DNA of 64,000 bases from Cytobacillus sp. FSL H8-0458 (GCF_038002165.1 NZ_JBBOBR010000003.1:84334-148333); one strand, 5' to 3'; numbered from the stretch's first letter, positions 1-9,709 are shown. Program-made: numbers and translations. Notes: generated by a model not told the origin, from the sequence alone.

Positions 1-606
1 AGATAGGGAATCACTGATGCCCTTCATTTGGGCAAAATCCTTCTCTTCCTGTGTTAAAGCGATCCGCAAAAAGCCCATTTGTGTTTCGATTTTTCCGTAA
101 TGAGGAATGCTTTGGTCACGGACAATTTTTTCCTTGCGGTTCCACATCGCTAAAAGGTTCTTATATTGATTGCTGACTTCTTCTGCATTTTCTTCCGTTA
201 TGGCTGCGGATAAATTCTCGAGAATAGGGTTAAAGGCATTTTTCACTTCTTCCCGCTGCTTCTCTTTGTCTACAGGATTTTGTTTTTTTTCAAAATCAAC
301 CAGAGCGTGGGATACGTTTGACAGTGCCTGCAGCGTCTCCTCTTTCTGATACTCATCCAGAGGACCCGTTAACTCAGAAATCGTCCGGCCGACCTTTTTT
401 GCTTCTTTGCTGTCCGTTTTCTCCACTTGCTGCCAGGACTGATCCAGCTCTGAAGCAAGCTTCTCTGCTGATTCCCAGTCATCAGCCTTCACTTTCATAA
501 TCGCATCTCCGACTAAAATAAACAGGTCGCTGTAATCCTCTTCGGCGTCGGCAAATGGCGGGAAAAACATAAATAAGCATAATACCAGTAAAACCAGTTT
601 CTTCAT
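1..606 (-). CDS. efeU: EfeU-type iron permease, N-terminal part (cut by window edge)
   Basis: The minus strand is open from an ATG at 606 to the left edge, giving about 202 residues. They start with a hydrophobic signal-like stretch (MKKLVLLVLCLFMFFPPFA) and continue as a charged helical domain. Bacillus EfeU (YwbL) has such an extracytoplasmic domain in front of its FTR1-type membrane permease; the permease itself would lie beyond the window. It is the third gene of the operon, 12 bases after efeB, which fits efeO-efeB-efeU. The protein should carry iron across the membrane after EfeB and EfeO handle it outside. The assignment rests mainly on gene order, because the diagnostic REGLE motifs are not in the window. 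Confidence 0.8.
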   Translation of the reverse strand, partial: MKKLVLLVLCLFMFFPPFADAEEDYSDLFILVGDAIMKVKADDWESAEKLASELDQSWQQVEKTDSKEAKKVGRTISELTGPLDEYQKEETLQALSNVSHALVDFEKKQNPVDKEKQREEVKNAFNPILENLSAAITEENAEEVSNQYKNLLAMWNRKEKIVRDQSIPHYGKIETQMGFLRIALTQEEKDFAQMKGISDSLS

Positions 607-618
607 TTCAGCATCTCC

Positions 619-1890
619 CTATTCAAACAGCCCGGCGCCAAGATAGCTTCCTTTTTTCACACCAGGAAAGCAAGCAAATAGTGCACTGCCGCGATGGGTT
701 ATATATTCATTTAACTTATCCATACGTCCGAAACTATTCTGAATGTTGATGAATTGCTGCGGGTTCTTCTGGAACGAGACAAACAGCAATCCGGCATCAA
801 AAGAGCCAGTGGCAGAGTTAATTCCATCCGAGTAGGAAAAAGAACGCCTCAGCATACGGTCTTTCACCTGTCTTGCCAAAAATACATGCGAATTTTCAGG
901 AACGACTGACTTTCCATTTTCTTTCCGCTCGATTTCCATATCTGAAAACTCATCGCTCTTCCCAATAGGCGCCCCTGTGTCGCGATGACGGCCAAAGGTC
1001 GCTTCCTGTTCACGCAATGCGGTCCGATCCCAGGTTTCAAGGTGCATTTGAATGCGTCTGAAAGCCAAATAGGATCCTCCGGTCATCCAGCTCTTTGATT
1101 CACCAGGCTGTACCCATACGACATCATCCATTTCTTTCGAATCATCCACATTTGGGTTGCCTGTGCCGTCTTTAAAGGCAAACAGATTTCGGGGCGTCAT
1201 TTTTTCTTTGTCTTTCATTCCATAAGAATTGAAGCCGGTCTGTGACCATCTCATCGTTACAAGTCCCCTCGCCGCACGGATTAAATTCCGCACCGCATGG
1301 AAAGCAACCTGCGGGTCGTCGGCACATGCCTGAATGCAGATATCTCCGCCGACATAACGCGGATCGAGCTGATCCTTTGGAAAATGAGGCAGATCCTTTA
1401 GTTCCTCCGGCTTCATATGTTCCAGTCCAAGCTCCTTTTTCTCAAACAAACTCGGACCAACGCCAAAGGTTAAGGTCAAGTGTGAGGCATCAAGCCCGAC
1501 AGCCTCTCCTGTATCCGGAGCAGGAAGCAGCTTGTTCGCTGAATCGGGTTCAACCATTTGCCCATTCATGAGCAGCACACTATAACGGGTCCAAAGCTGG
1601 AACATTTCTTTTAGTTCAGCTTTCGATTTGGCTGTACAATTCAGGGACACAAAGTAAGCATATTCAGGATTTTTCGTCAGGATGCCTGATTGATGCTTGC
1701 CGTAGAAATTCACTTTGTTCCTGGATTCCTGGTTATCATCCACAAATGGAGTTTCTCCAAAGGCGGTTAAGATTCCCGAGAATCCTGTAGCCCCCAGAAT
1801 CATGCCCGCACTCCCGATCCCGGCTGTTTTTAGCATCTCACGGCGGGAAAACCCTTTTTCAAAAAAAGATTTTTCTTTTTTCGTACTCAT
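619..1890 (-). CDS. efeB: EfeB, Tat-exported Dyp-type haem peroxidase
   Basis: A protein of about 423 residues of the DyP peroxidase family, which in EfeUOB systems oxidises ferrous iron at the cell surface. The N-terminus has a twin-arginine signal (FSRREMLK followed by a hydrophobic stretch). The DyP hallmark FKDGTGNPN lies near the middle, and the C-terminal half has the expected haem-pocket region. The ATG at 1890 (MSTKKEK) is preferred over an in-frame GTG nine bases upstream, because the GGAG ribosome site overlaps the GTG but is well spaced for the ATG. It follows efeO by 5 bases and precedes efeU by 12, so the three genes form one operon under the Fur site upstream of efeO. Confidence 0.93.
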   Translation of the reverse strand: MSTKKEKSFFEKGFSRREMLKTAGIGSAGMILGATGFSGILTAFGETPFVDDNQESRNKVNFYGKHQSGILTKNPEYAYFVSLNCTAKSKAELKEMFQLWTRYSVLLMNGQMVEPDSANKLLPAPDTGEAVGLDASHLTLTFGVGPSLFEKKELGLEHMKPEELKDLPHFPKDQLDPRYVGGDICIQACADDPQVAFHAVRNLIRAARGLVTMRWSQTGFNSYGMKDKEKMTPRNLFAFKDGTGNPNVDDSKEMDDVVWVQPGESKSWMTGGSYLAFRRIQMHLETWDRTALREQEATFGRHRDTGAPIGKSDEFSDMEIERKENGKSVVPENSHVFLARQVKDRMLRRSFSYSDGINSATGSFDAGLLFVSFQKNPQQFINIQNSFGRMDKLNEYITHRGSALFACFPGVKKGSYLGAGLFE

Positions 1891-1895
1891 ATTGA

Positions 1896-2756
1896 TCACT
1901 CCACAACTATGGCCATTTGACTTAAAGGTTCTCCTAAATTATCAACTGCTGCTGACAATGCCTTGGTATCTTCCTGTGTCAGTTTTTCGTAGGATACATA
2001 TCCGCCGTTTCCATCCTCGTATTTAGCGAGCAGCTCATCCAATACTGTAAAGTTTTCATCCAGTTCCTTCACAAGGCCGGCGTCTTTTTCCGTCAGCTTC
2101 TCTTTAAAGATTTCAAAGATCTTCTCTGCGCCCTCCACATTGGCTTTAAAGTCATACAAGTCGGTATGAGAGTAAATTTCTTCTTCACCTGTTATTTTGG
2201 ATGTGGATACTTCGTTTAAAAGATCCACTGCCCCTGTAATCATTAAATCAGGAGTTACTTCAACTGTTTCCACTTTCGCTCGCAGCTCTTTTACATCCTT
2301 CAGCAGCTGGTCAGCTGTCTCCTCATAGCCCTCTGTTGTGCCTTCTTCCCATAGTCCGTACTCAATTTTATGATAGCCGGACCATTCTTCTTCTCCCTGT
2401 CCTTCTGCCTGGATATCAGCCAGACGGGCATCGATTCGCGGATCAAGGTCGCCAAAGCTCTCGGCAATCGGCTCTGAACGCTCGAAATACATCCGTGCTG
2501 GTGCATATAGCTCCTTTGCCTTTTCCACTTCTCCGGCCTTCACTGCTTCTGTAAACCCTTCAGTGGCCTTCACGAATTCATCCAGCTGCTCTATAGCAAA
2601 CTGCTTATAGGCACTAACCTCCTTTTCTGTATTGCTTGCTTCCGTCTTGGCACTCGCTTCTTTTTCTTGTGTTTCATGTGAAACATTCTCACCGCAGCCA
2701 GCTAAAATGCTGCCTGACAGCATCAATATGCCTGTCACTTTTATAAACCTATTCAT
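1896..2756 (-). CDS. efeO: EfeO, iron-binding lipoprotein (M75 imelysin-like)
   Basis: A protein of 286 residues with a lipoprotein signal ending in the lipobox LAGC at about residue 20, so it should be anchored on the outer face of the membrane. The body is the M75/imelysin-like domain of EfeO, with the metal-site motif HKIEYGLWE (HxxE) near residue 128. Like Bacillus YwbM it lacks an N-terminal cupredoxin domain. Its role is to bind iron and work with EfeB and EfeU in ferrous iron uptake. GGAGG sits 8 bases before the ATG. It is the first gene of the efe operon, and a perfect Fur box lies about 40 bases upstream, so expression should rise in iron limitation. Confidence 0.93.
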   Translation of the reverse strand: MNRFIKVTGILMLSGSILAGCGENVSHETQEKEASAKTEASNTEKEVSAYKQFAIEQLDEFVKATEGFTEAVKAGEVEKAKELYAPARMYFERSEPIAESFGDLDPRIDARLADIQAEGQGEEEWSGYHKIEYGLWEEGTTEGYEETADQLLKDVKELRAKVETVEVTPDLMITGAVDLLNEVSTSKITGEEEIYSHTDLYDFKANVEGAEKIFEIFKEKLTEKDAGLVKELDENFTVLDELLAKYEDGNGGYVSYEKLTQEDTKALSAAVDNLGEPLSQMAIVVE

Positions 2757-2796
2757 ATGTAAGCCTCCAATAATATCAATCTATTACTTCTGTTAA

Positions 2797-2817
2797 CAAT
2801 GATAATCATTATCATTG
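2797..2817 (-). promoter_or_regulatory. Fur box upstream of efeO
   Basis: A perfect 21-bp palindrome around one central base contains ATGATAATCATTATCAT, essentially the classical Fur consensus. It lies 41 bases upstream of the efeO start, in the promoter region, and predicts iron repression of efeOBU. Confidence 0.9.
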
Positions 2818-2893
2818 CTGTAGTCAATACAATTTCTGTCAGATGTAAAATTAATCTAATGCCAGCACTGGAAGCGGTTTCCTCATTATTTTT

Positions 2894-2933
2894 GCAAAAA
2901 AGAACCCCCAAACCGAATTCGGCCTGAGGGTTC
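2894..2933 (-). terminator. Terminator of mqo
   Basis: On the minus strand, just after the mqo stop, GAACCC and GGGTTC close a hairpin with an inner GCCGAATTCGG stem. A run of six T follows. It separates mqo from the efe promoter. Confidence 0.85.
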
Positions 2934-2942
2934 CTATTATAA

Positions 2943-4454
2943 TCAGTTATAAGCAAGCTCCTGCTGTTTTTCCTTTTCGCTAAGACCAAGCACCTGCGCT
3001 GTGGATTCGTGAATCTCACGGAACAGCTTAGGGTTTTCAGATAGTGACATACCGTAGGACGGAATCATTTTCTTAATTTTAAAATGCCATTCGTCCATTT
3101 GCTCAGGGAAGCACTTCTGCAATACTTCAAGCATGACATTAACGGCTGTTGAAGCACCCGGTGAAGCTCCGAGCAGGGCAGCAACTGAGCCGTCAGACGC
3201 ACTGACTACTTCTGTGCCGAATTGCAGGGTTCCTTTTCCGGCAGGTGTATCCTTAATGACCTGGACACGCTGGCCGGCCACTACGACACTCCAGTCTTCG
3301 CTCTTTGCGTTTGGAATGAACTCACGCAGTTCTTCAACACGCTGTTCATGGGACAGCATAACCTGCTGAATCAGATATTTTGTCAGCGCCATTTCCTTTG
3401 CACCTGCAGCGAGCATGGTGATGACATTGTTCGGCTTAACAGACTTGATCAGGTCCATATTGGAGCCTGTTTTCAGGAACTTCGGCGAAAATCCCGCAAA
3501 CGGGCCGAACAGCAGGGATTTCTTATTGTCAATAAATCTTGTATCCAAATGCGGCACGGACATTGGAGGAGCACCCACTTTGGCTTTTCCGTACACCTTT
3601 GCATGGTGCTTCTCGACAATTTCCGGATCGTTGCAGACCAGGAACAGTCCGCTTACCGGGAATCCGCCAATATGCTTCGATTCAGGGATGCCCGTCTTCT
3701 GGAGCAGATGCAGGCTTCCCCCGCCGCCGCCAATAAAGACAAACTTTGCCTGATGGACTTCGGTTGTGCCGCTTTCCATATTCCGCACTTTTACATTCCA
3801 TGATCCATCGCCGGCACGCTCTAAATCCTGGACGCTGTGCTGATAATGAACATCGACATTTTTATTCTTTAAATGGTCAAACAGCATGCGCGTCAACGCA
3901 CCGAAGTTGACATCTGTTCCGGAATCGATTTTTGTGGCTGCAATCGGCTCATCCGATGTACGGCCTTCCATCATCACCGGAATCCACTCCTTCAGCTTCT
4001 CAGGATCATCGGAAAATTCCATGCCCTGAAACAGCGGATTAGCTGACAGCGCTTCCAAACGTTTTTTCAAAAACGACACATTTTTTTCCCCCTGAACAAA
4101 GCTCATATGAGGGATTGGCATAATAAAGTCCTGCGGATTGGTAATCAGGCTGTTTTCTACAAGATAAGACCAAAACTGTCTGGAAAGCTGAAACTGTTCA
4201 TTTACATTAATCGCTTTAGCGATATCTATTGATCCATCGGATTTTTCAGATGTATAGTTAAGCTCGCACAATGCAGCATGTCCCGTCCCTGCATTATTCC
4301 ATTCGTTAGAGCTTTCTTCTCCTGCGCTGGCGAGCTTCTCAAACACTTTGATTTCCCATTCAGGTGCTAACTCTTTCAGTAAAGATCCCAAAGTCGCGCT
4401 CATGATTCCGGCACCAATTAAGATAACGTCTGTTTTGTTCTGTACGCTGCTCAT
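2943..4454 (-). CDS. mqo: Malate:quinone oxidoreductase
   Basis: A protein of 503 residues matching the FAD-dependent Mqo family, which oxidises malate to oxaloacetate and passes the electrons to quinone at the membrane. The N-terminal dinucleotide-binding motif is [13 protein letters not shown] (residues about 11-23). The family blocks [17 protein letters not shown] and the C-terminal [12 protein letters not shown] are present, and the length is normal. The start at 4454 (MSSVQNK) is chosen over one 33 bases upstream because GGAAGGG precedes it at good spacing. It is monocistronic, with its own terminator, and its promoter should lie in the AT-rich stretch 4500-4660. Confidence 0.96.
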   Translation of the reverse strand: MSSVQNKTDVILIGAGIMSATLGSLLKELAPEWEIKVFEKLASAGEESSNEWNNAGTGHAALCELNYTSEKSDGSIDIAKAINVNEQFQLSRQFWSYLVENSLITNPQDFIMPIPHMSFVQGEKNVSFLKKRLEALSANPLFQGMEFSDDPEKLKEWIPVMMEGRTSDEPIAATKIDSGTDVNFGALTRMLFDHLKNKNVDVHYQHSVQDLERAGDGSWNVKVRNMESGTTEVHQAKFVFIGGGGGSLHLLQKTGIPESKHIGGFPVSGLFLVCNDPEIVEKHHAKVYGKAKVGAPPMSVPHLDTRFIDNKKSLLFGPFAGFSPKFLKTGSNMDLIKSVKPNNVITMLAAGAKEMALTKYLIQQVMLSHEQRVEELREFIPNAKSEDWSVVVAGQRVQVIKDTPAGKGTLQFGTEVVSASDGSVAALLGASPGASTAVNVMLEVLQKCFPEQMDEWHFKIKKMIPSYGMSLSENPKLFREIHESTAQVLGLSEKEKQQELAYN

Positions 4455-4672
4455 TTTAAACCCTTCCTTATCCCAGAAATTTGCCAAAAACTGCAGGCGC
4501 TTTGCTCAGGCATCACCACTAGAAAGACATCACCCAAGGACGCGCCTTTTCCGTCACACAAAATACACATTCTATTCTATTATAATGATTGATAAGGTAA
4601 TATAGCTAGCATTATCTGATAATTATATACTATTTTAGACAAATTAGAAAGAGGGCAGGGATTTTGAGAACC

Positions 4673-4718
4673 AAAACAGCAGACAAAACAGTTCCAGTAT
4701 TGGAAGGTTTGTCTGCTG
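4673..4718 (-). terminator. Terminator of the sucrose operon
   Basis: CAGCAGACAAA and TTTGTCTGCTG form a perfect 11-bp stem just after the scrK stop. On the minus strand it is followed by TTTTGG, a short U tail. Confidence 0.75.
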
Positions 4719-4728
4719 CTTGGTAAAT

Positions 4729-5670
4729 TTATGCCTTTTTAAGGATCTCCTGCACTTCCTCCAGGCAGGGAAGGCCGGTCATAGCGCCTTTCCTGGTGAC
4801 GGCCAGACCTCCTGACACATTTGCGAAGCGAATCATCGAGGCCATCTCGTCATGCGCATGCTCCTCCAAGGCTTTAGGTGATTCATTTATGCAATAAAGG
4901 AGTCCGGAAACGAATGCATCTCCGGCACCGGTGGTATCCACCACCTTGTATGGCAATGCAGGAATTTTCCCGATCTCATCTTTATAGCGGAAGATGCAGC
5001 CATCACCGCCCAATGTAACGATTGTCAGCTTATTTTCAGGCAGTCGGGCTATTCCTTCTTCCGTATCACTGGATCCGGTTAAAAAGGTGAGCTCCTCCTC
5101 CGAAATTTTCACAATATCGGAATAGGGAAGAGCCGCCATATTTTCTGCCTTTGCCCTCTCCTCGGAATCCCACAATCCCAAGCGGAGATTTGGATCATAG
5201 GAAATAAGCATACCCATTTCCCTGGCCCTCTTCACTGCTTGAAGGGCTGCAGTTCTCGAAGGCTCAAGAATAAGTGAAATCGAGCCAAAGTGAAAAATCT
5301 TGTATTCTTCAAAAATGGACCAGTCTATCTCATCTTTATTCAGGAAACGATCTGCACTTGGATTAATGTAAAAACTAAAATCCCTTTCACCAGATGGCTC
5401 TAACGTCACAAACGTAATACCAGTCCGCGCTTCATCCGTCAGTTTCATATATTGTGTATGAACCCCGTATCCCTCCAAGGTATCCTTCAGAAAATGTCCG
5501 AGCACATCGTTGCCGACTTTCCCAATAAAGGCGGCCTTCCCTCCAAGCTTCGAGACTCCAACCGAAACATTAGCCGGTGCCCCGCCCGGAGCCTTTTGAT
5601 AGGTAGTATTATCAGAATCCAGGGGAATAAAATCTATCAGAGCTTCCCCTAAACATAGAACTCCTTTCAT
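4729..5670 (-). CDS. scrK: Fructokinase, PfkB family
   Basis: A protein of 313 residues of the ribokinase/PfkB sugar kinase family. The N-terminal substrate block is GEALIDFIP, with APGGAPANV at about residue 28. The C-terminal ATP/anion-hole signature DTTGAGDAFVSGLL (residue about 243) carries the catalytic Asp. In this operon it should phosphorylate the fructose freed by ScrB to fructose-6-phosphate, feeding glycolysis. It is the last gene of scrA-scrB-scrK, 20 bases after scrB, and a terminator follows. Fructose specificity is inferred from the operon rather than from a residue signature. Confidence 0.9.
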   Translation of the reverse strand: MKGVLCLGEALIDFIPLDSDNTTYQKAPGGAPANVSVGVSKLGGKAAFIGKVGNDVLGHFLKDTLEGYGVHTQYMKLTDEARTGITFVTLEPSGERDFSFYINPSADRFLNKDEIDWSIFEEYKIFHFGSISLILEPSRTAALQAVKRAREMGMLISYDPNLRLGLWDSEERAKAENMAALPYSDIVKISEEELTFLTGSSDTEEGIARLPENKLTIVTLGGDGCIFRYKDEIGKIPALPYKVVDTTGAGDAFVSGLLYCINESPKALEEHAHDEMASMIRFANVSGGLAVTRKGAMTGLPCLEEVQEILKKA

Positions 5671-5690
5671 AGTACACCTCTTTAAAAAAG

Positions 5691-7130
5691 TTATTTATCC
5701 TCAAGATTCCACATGGATACCGAAAAGCCTGCATCCCCGCTAAAAAGAATCGTCTCATCCTCAGGATCAGGAAAATATCGTGCAGTGAACACTTCCTCTC
5801 CGCCATTTATGAAAACTTCCAGTGAAGACTGATCCATAAACACATGCAGTTTGGATAGACTTGAAATTTTGCAGATTCTTGACTCCTGCATTCCTGTCTT
5901 TACATTTCTTCTTTGAAGCTGGATTTCCTTTTGATCTGGATTATAAGTAAGAGAAGCCTCATTCCGGAAATCCATTTTGAATATTCCCTTTATATTCTTA
6001 AAGGATTCCAGCATCAGTTCTGCCGTTTTTCCACTTAATCCGTCCAGCTGCAGGTTCGCTTCATTTATCTCCACATCATTGAGCTCCGTTTTATCTTTGC
6101 GGAGCTTTTTGAATTCTTCCACAGGAATCTGTATAAGCCTTCCGTTTTTCATATCAAGCACTCTTGGCATGGTCAATGCGTGGATCCAGCGATAAGGGAC
6201 AGTCGGCTGGCTGGATTCGGCTTCATCTGTAATGCCCATCCACCCATAAAGAATCCGCCTGCCTGAATCGTCTTTAAACGTTTGCGGTGCATAGAAATCA
6301 AAGCCGCGGTCAAGCTCTGCAAAGGAACCATGTTTAAGCCTCGCTCTTTCATAATCAAGCTTTCCGGCAAAATACCCTGATTGAAAAAGATTATGGTATT
6401 CATACCCGCTCGGCTCAAGCCCCTGCGGTGAAACAAGTAATATCTCTTGGCCATTCAGCTCAAATAGATCCGGACATTCCCACATATAGCCGAAGTCTTC
6501 CAGACCATTCATCCATGCACCGGCAATCTTCCCTTTTTCCTCCCAATGGTATAAATCCTTGGAAGCAAACAGGACAGCAGCCCCCTCCTGTTTGAGGGTC
6601 TGAGCGCCAACAATCATATAGAAGCTCCCGTTCTTTTCCCAGACCTTCGGATCCCTGAAATGAGCGGTATACCCTTTCGGCAGCTCCAGGACAGGGCCCT
6701 TTTTGTCAAAATGGATGCCATCCTCTGATACGGCAAGACATTGATAAGTCTCACGCCTTCCATCTTCGTTTTTCACATTTCCTGTATAAAAGAGATAAAG
6801 CTTTCCGTCAAACTCTATCGCACTGCCGGAATAACATCCATTCCGGTCATACCACTGATCAGGAGCGAGCGCGATTGGCTCCTCCTTCCAATGAACGAGA
6901 TCCTTGGATGAATAATGGCCCCAATACTTGGCACCATGAGCAGTATCAAACGGATTCCATTGATAAAAGACATGGTAAATACCCTTAAATTGGATTAAGC
7001 CATTAGGATCATTCAGCAAGCCGACAGGCGGCATGAGATGATACTTCAGGCGGTTAGGATCCTGCCTAACCAAATGCCTGTTTCTTTCTGCTTCCTCGCT
7101 GGCCTTCTTGAAAAAATCAATTTCAGTCAT
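5691..7130 (-). CDS. scrB: Sucrose-6-phosphate hydrolase, GH32
   Basis: A protein of 479 residues with the GH32 catalytic blocks: LLNDPNG (nucleophile Asp, about residue 39), FRDP (about 158) and ECPD (acid/base Glu, about 218). A C-terminal beta-sandwich contains the LEVFINGGE strand common to the family. It is cytoplasmic, with no signal peptide. It splits the sucrose-6-phosphate delivered by the PTS permease into glucose-6-phosphate and fructose. It lies 30 bases after scrA and 20 before scrK, so the three are one transcript. SacA is the B. subtilis equivalent. Confidence 0.95.
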   Translation of the reverse strand: MTEIDFFKKASEEAERNRHLVRQDPNRLKYHLMPPVGLLNDPNGLIQFKGIYHVFYQWNPFDTAHGAKYWGHYSSKDLVHWKEEPIALAPDQWYDRNGCYSGSAIEFDGKLYLFYTGNVKNEDGRRETYQCLAVSEDGIHFDKKGPVLELPKGYTAHFRDPKVWEKNGSFYMIVGAQTLKQEGAAVLFASKDLYHWEEKGKIAGAWMNGLEDFGYMWECPDLFELNGQEILLVSPQGLEPSGYEYHNLFQSGYFAGKLDYERARLKHGSFAELDRGFDFYAPQTFKDDSGRRILYGWMGITDEAESSQPTVPYRWIHALTMPRVLDMKNGRLIQIPVEEFKKLRKDKTELNDVEINEANLQLDGLSGKTAELMLESFKNIKGIFKMDFRNEASLTYNPDQKEIQLQRRNVKTGMQESRICKISSLSKLHVFMDQSSLEVFINGGEEVFTARYFPDPEDETILFSGDAGFSVSMWNLEDK

Positions 7131-7160
7131 ATTAAAACATCCTTGCTGTTGAAATTTCTG

Positions 7161-8570
7161 TTACTGTCCCTGTTCCACTTCTTTCTTTGCCTTATCCGAG
7201 AAGCCAAACATCCAGGTCAGGGCAAAGGCCACTGCGATGGCAATTACATTGACTAAAATATACTGCAGAACCTGGCCATTTAAATAAAGAAGGGTGCCTG
7301 GAATAACAGTAACGGCCATTCCTGTCGCTTTCAGCTGAAGCAGGGAGGCAGCGAACCCGCCGGCAGCTCCGCCAATCAGTCCCATGACAAACGGCTTGCC
7401 GTAGCGCAGATTGACACCGAACAAAGCCGGCTCGGTTATTCCCAAAAACGCAGATAAAGCAGATGGGAAAGCCAAAGCCTTTAATTTGGCTGATTTTGTT
7501 TTTAAAGCAACTGCTAAGGTTGCACCGCCTTGTGCTGCAACGGCACATGTAACAATTGCATTGTAAGGATTGCTTTTATACTGAGCCAATAGCTGAATCT
7601 CCAGCATATTGAAAATATGATGAACACCAGTGATAACAATAAGCTGATTAAGACCCCCGATAAGGATGCCGCTGATGCCGAACGGCCATGAGAGCACAGT
7701 TGTGGTAACATCCAGGATGCCTTGCTCGACCATATGAAATAGCGGCCCAATGACAAGAAGCGATAATCCAATCATGATCAGAAGGGTTAAAAACGGGGTG
7801 ATAATTAAATCCAATGCATCCGGCACCCGTTTTCGAATGACCCTCTCCAATTTTGCCCCAATAATCCCGGCAATAAAGGCTGGAAGGACAGAAGCCTGAT
7901 AGCCTACAACCGGAATGAATCCAAAAAAGTAAATCGGTTCAACATTTCCGCCTGCCACATCCCACGCATTTGGCAGGGAAGGACTCACAAGCATCAACCC
8001 CAGGATTAAACCAATGATCGGAGTCCCGCCAAACACTCTAAAGGTTGACCAGGCAACAAGTGCTGGCAGGAAAATAAACGCCGTATCTGTCAGTACCTCA
8101 GTGAATAGAATAAAGTTGTCTGACACATCAGATGCCGTCATGCCAAATAAAGCGAGAATTTCCTCCTGCATCACCAGTCCGCGCAATCCCATAAAGAGTC
8201 CTGTCGCGACAAGGACTGGAATGATCGGCACAAATACATCCCCGAATTTCCGGATCGCCCTTTGGAAAGCAGAACCGCTTTTAACCGCTTCTTTTTTCTG
8301 CTCTGATGCTGACATGGATTCAATGTCCAGGCCGGATACTTCTTCATAAACTTTATTAACCGTCCCCGTGCCAAAAATAATCTGGTACTGGCCTGAGTTG
8401 AAGAAAGCTCCTTTTACCTTATTGATGCTTTCCACCTTTTCCTGATCAATTTTTTCCTTATCATTCACCATGATCCGCAGCCTGGTCGCACAGTGGGCTA
8501 CTGAGTGAACATTCTCTCTGCCCCCGACAGCGTCAATTAATTCTTCCGCAATTTTACGATACTCCGACAT
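7161..8570 (-). CDS. scrA: Sucrose-specific PTS permease EIIBC
   Basis: A protein of 469 residues. The N-terminal EIIB domain (about 1-90) has the phosphorylated Cys in AHCATRLRIMV. The EIIC domain (about 110-460) has roughly ten membrane segments and the family block GITEPALFGVNLRYGKP. There is no EIIA domain, as in other sucrose IIBC proteins that borrow EIIA-Glc. It imports and phosphorylates sucrose. The ATG at 8570 (MSEYRK) is preferred over a GTG nine bases upstream, because the AGGGG ribosome site overlaps the GTG. It is the first gene of the operon, directly behind four operator-like repeats. Sucrose rather than trehalose specificity is inferred from scrB and scrK. Confidence 0.92.
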   Translation of the reverse strand: MSEYRKIAEELIDAVGGRENVHSVAHCATRLRIMVNDKEKIDQEKVESINKVKGAFFNSGQYQIIFGTGTVNKVYEEVSGLDIESMSASEQKKEAVKSGSAFQRAIRKFGDVFVPIIPVLVATGLFMGLRGLVMQEEILALFGMTASDVSDNFILFTEVLTDTAFIFLPALVAWSTFRVFGGTPIIGLILGLMLVSPSLPNAWDVAGGNVEPIYFFGFIPVVGYQASVLPAFIAGIIGAKLERVIRKRVPDALDLIITPFLTLLIMIGLSLLVIGPLFHMVEQGILDVTTTVLSWPFGISGILIGGLNQLIVITGVHHIFNMLEIQLLAQYKSNPYNAIVTCAVAAQGGATLAVALKTKSAKLKALAFPSALSAFLGITEPALFGVNLRYGKPFVMGLIGGAAGGFAASLLQLKATGMAVTVIPGTLLYLNGQVLQYILVNVIAIAVAFALTWMFGFSDKAKKEVEQGQ

Positions 8571-8597
8571 TCTCTTCACCCCTATTTTTTATAAGTT

Positions 8598-8715
8598 TGT
8601 GGAATCGATTCCACATTGAGTAAAAAATAATGGAACATCCCATTGTGAAATCGATTCCATAAAAGCAAAAATAAAAGTGTAATCGATTAAACCTTCTTAT
8701 GAAATCGATTACACA
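8598..8715 (-). promoter_or_regulatory. Four CGAT-centred operators before scrA
   Basis: Four related repeats centred on ATCGATT lie between scrR and scrA. Site 1, 8598-8615, TGTGGAATCGATTCCACA, is a perfect 18-bp palindrome. Site 2 is 8644-8661 (TGTGAAATCGATTCCATA), site 3 is 8677-8692 (GTGTAATCGATTAAAC) and site 4 is 8698-8715 (TATGAAATCGATTACACA). They suit a LacI-family dimer such as ScrR, which is encoded next to them. The spacing between site centres is about 46, 32 and 22 bases. Confidence 0.85.
8699..8713 (-). promoter_or_regulatory. cre-like CcpA site within operator 4
   Basis: ATGAAATCGATTACA fits the catabolite responsive element consensus WTGNAANCGNWNNCA at every fixed position. 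The site could therefore be shared by ScrR and CcpA, joining sucrose induction to glucose repression. This is inference from the consensus. Confidence 0.5.
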
Positions 8716-8719
8716 CCCA

Positions 8720-9709
8720 TTATATACTTTCTCTTTCTACTAGTCTATATCTAATTTTTCTGTTTATTTCCTGTTCGTGCTCCCCCTTAATCTTTTGAAG
8801 GATTAATAAAGCTGCCTCCCGGCCTGCATCTTCAAAGGAAAAATCGATGGTTGTTAAGGCTGGGGTGATATATTTAGAAAGCTCCGATCCGCCCATCCCT
8901 GCTATCGCAACATCAACGGGAACGGAATATCCGTTTTGCCTGAGATACTGTAAAGCGCCAATCGCGAGACGGTCTGTCACAGCAAGGACTGCCCGCGGTT
9001 TATCTTCAGCAGATTCCATGATGCTCTTCATGCAATCAGACCCGGAGTCTATATCAAATATCCCCTTTTGCAGCCAGCTCGCTTCAACCGGGAGCTGATG
9101 TTCCTTCATTGCATCGAGGTATCCTTTTTTCCGGAGGTAGCCCACCGCACGGTCGGCCTCATCTACGCCTATAAAAGCAATTTTTTTATATCCTTTTTTG
9201 ATTAGCAGGCAAGCCATATCCCGCGCAGCCTGATATTCATCAAAGACTACACTCGTCAATTCTACCGCATGCTGACCCACCATGATAAAAGGGATTTTCA
9301 GCTGACGGATTTCCTGAATCAATTCCTGCTGCACATTTGTAGCTGAAAGAATCATGCCGTCCACATTTCTGCTTTTGAGAAGCCGTATATATTCTATCTC
9401 TTTTTCAGCATGAAGATTTGTATTAGCAAGGAGAATCTGATAGCCTTCCCCGGCCAATACGTCGTCAATCCCATTAACCAGACGGCTGGACGTTTCAGTG
9501 CTGATCTTCGGGAGAATAACACCAATAACCTTTGTTTTTTTCGTGCGGAGTGACTTCGCATGGGCACTTGGGACATAACCTGTCTCCTCGATTACGTGCA
9601 GAACCCTTTTCCTTGCGTCCTCGCTCACATAACCGGAATTATTCAAAACCCTCGAAACAGTCGTCCGAGACACATTCGCCCTTTCTGCTATTTCCTTTAT
9701 GGTAATCAT
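8720..9709 (-). CDS. scrR: LacI-family sucrose operon repressor
   Basis: A protein of 329 residues. The N-terminal LacI helix-turn-helix (about 2-25) reads TIKEIAERANVSRTTVSRVL and is followed by the hinge helix segment. Residues about 60-329 form the periplasmic-binding-protein-like effector domain, with the usual VTDRLAIGALQYL block. It lies on the same strand immediately upstream of scrA, with the four operators between them, so it should repress the scr genes until a sucrose-derived inducer binds. Whether it also represses its own promoter is not clear, since the operators are downstream of the gene. Confidence 0.92.
   Translation of the reverse strand: MITIKEIAERANVSRTTVSRVLNNSGYVSEDARKRVLHVIEETGYVPSAHAKSLRTKKTKVIGVILPKISTETSSRLVNGIDDVLAGEGYQILLANTNLHAEKEIEYIRLLKSRNVDGMILSATNVQQELIQEIRQLKIPFIMVGQHAVELTSVVFDEYQAARDMACLLIKKGYKKIAFIGVDEADRAVGYLRKKGYLDAMKEHQLPVEASWLQKGIFDIDSGSDCMKSIMESAEDKPRAVLAVTDRLAIGALQYLRQNGYSVPVDVAIAGMGGSELSKYITPALTTIDFSFEDAGREAALLILQKIKGEHEQEINRKIRYRLVERESI

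Noticed and set aside
1..606. Plus-strand 60-codon frame at 318-500
   Set aside because: It lies opposite the efeU N-terminal coding region and has no ribosome site.
3133..3803. Overlapping open frames on the plus strand opposite mqo (up to 193 codons)
   Set aside because: They are antisense shadows of the well-supported mqo gene, without ribosome sites or recognisable domains.
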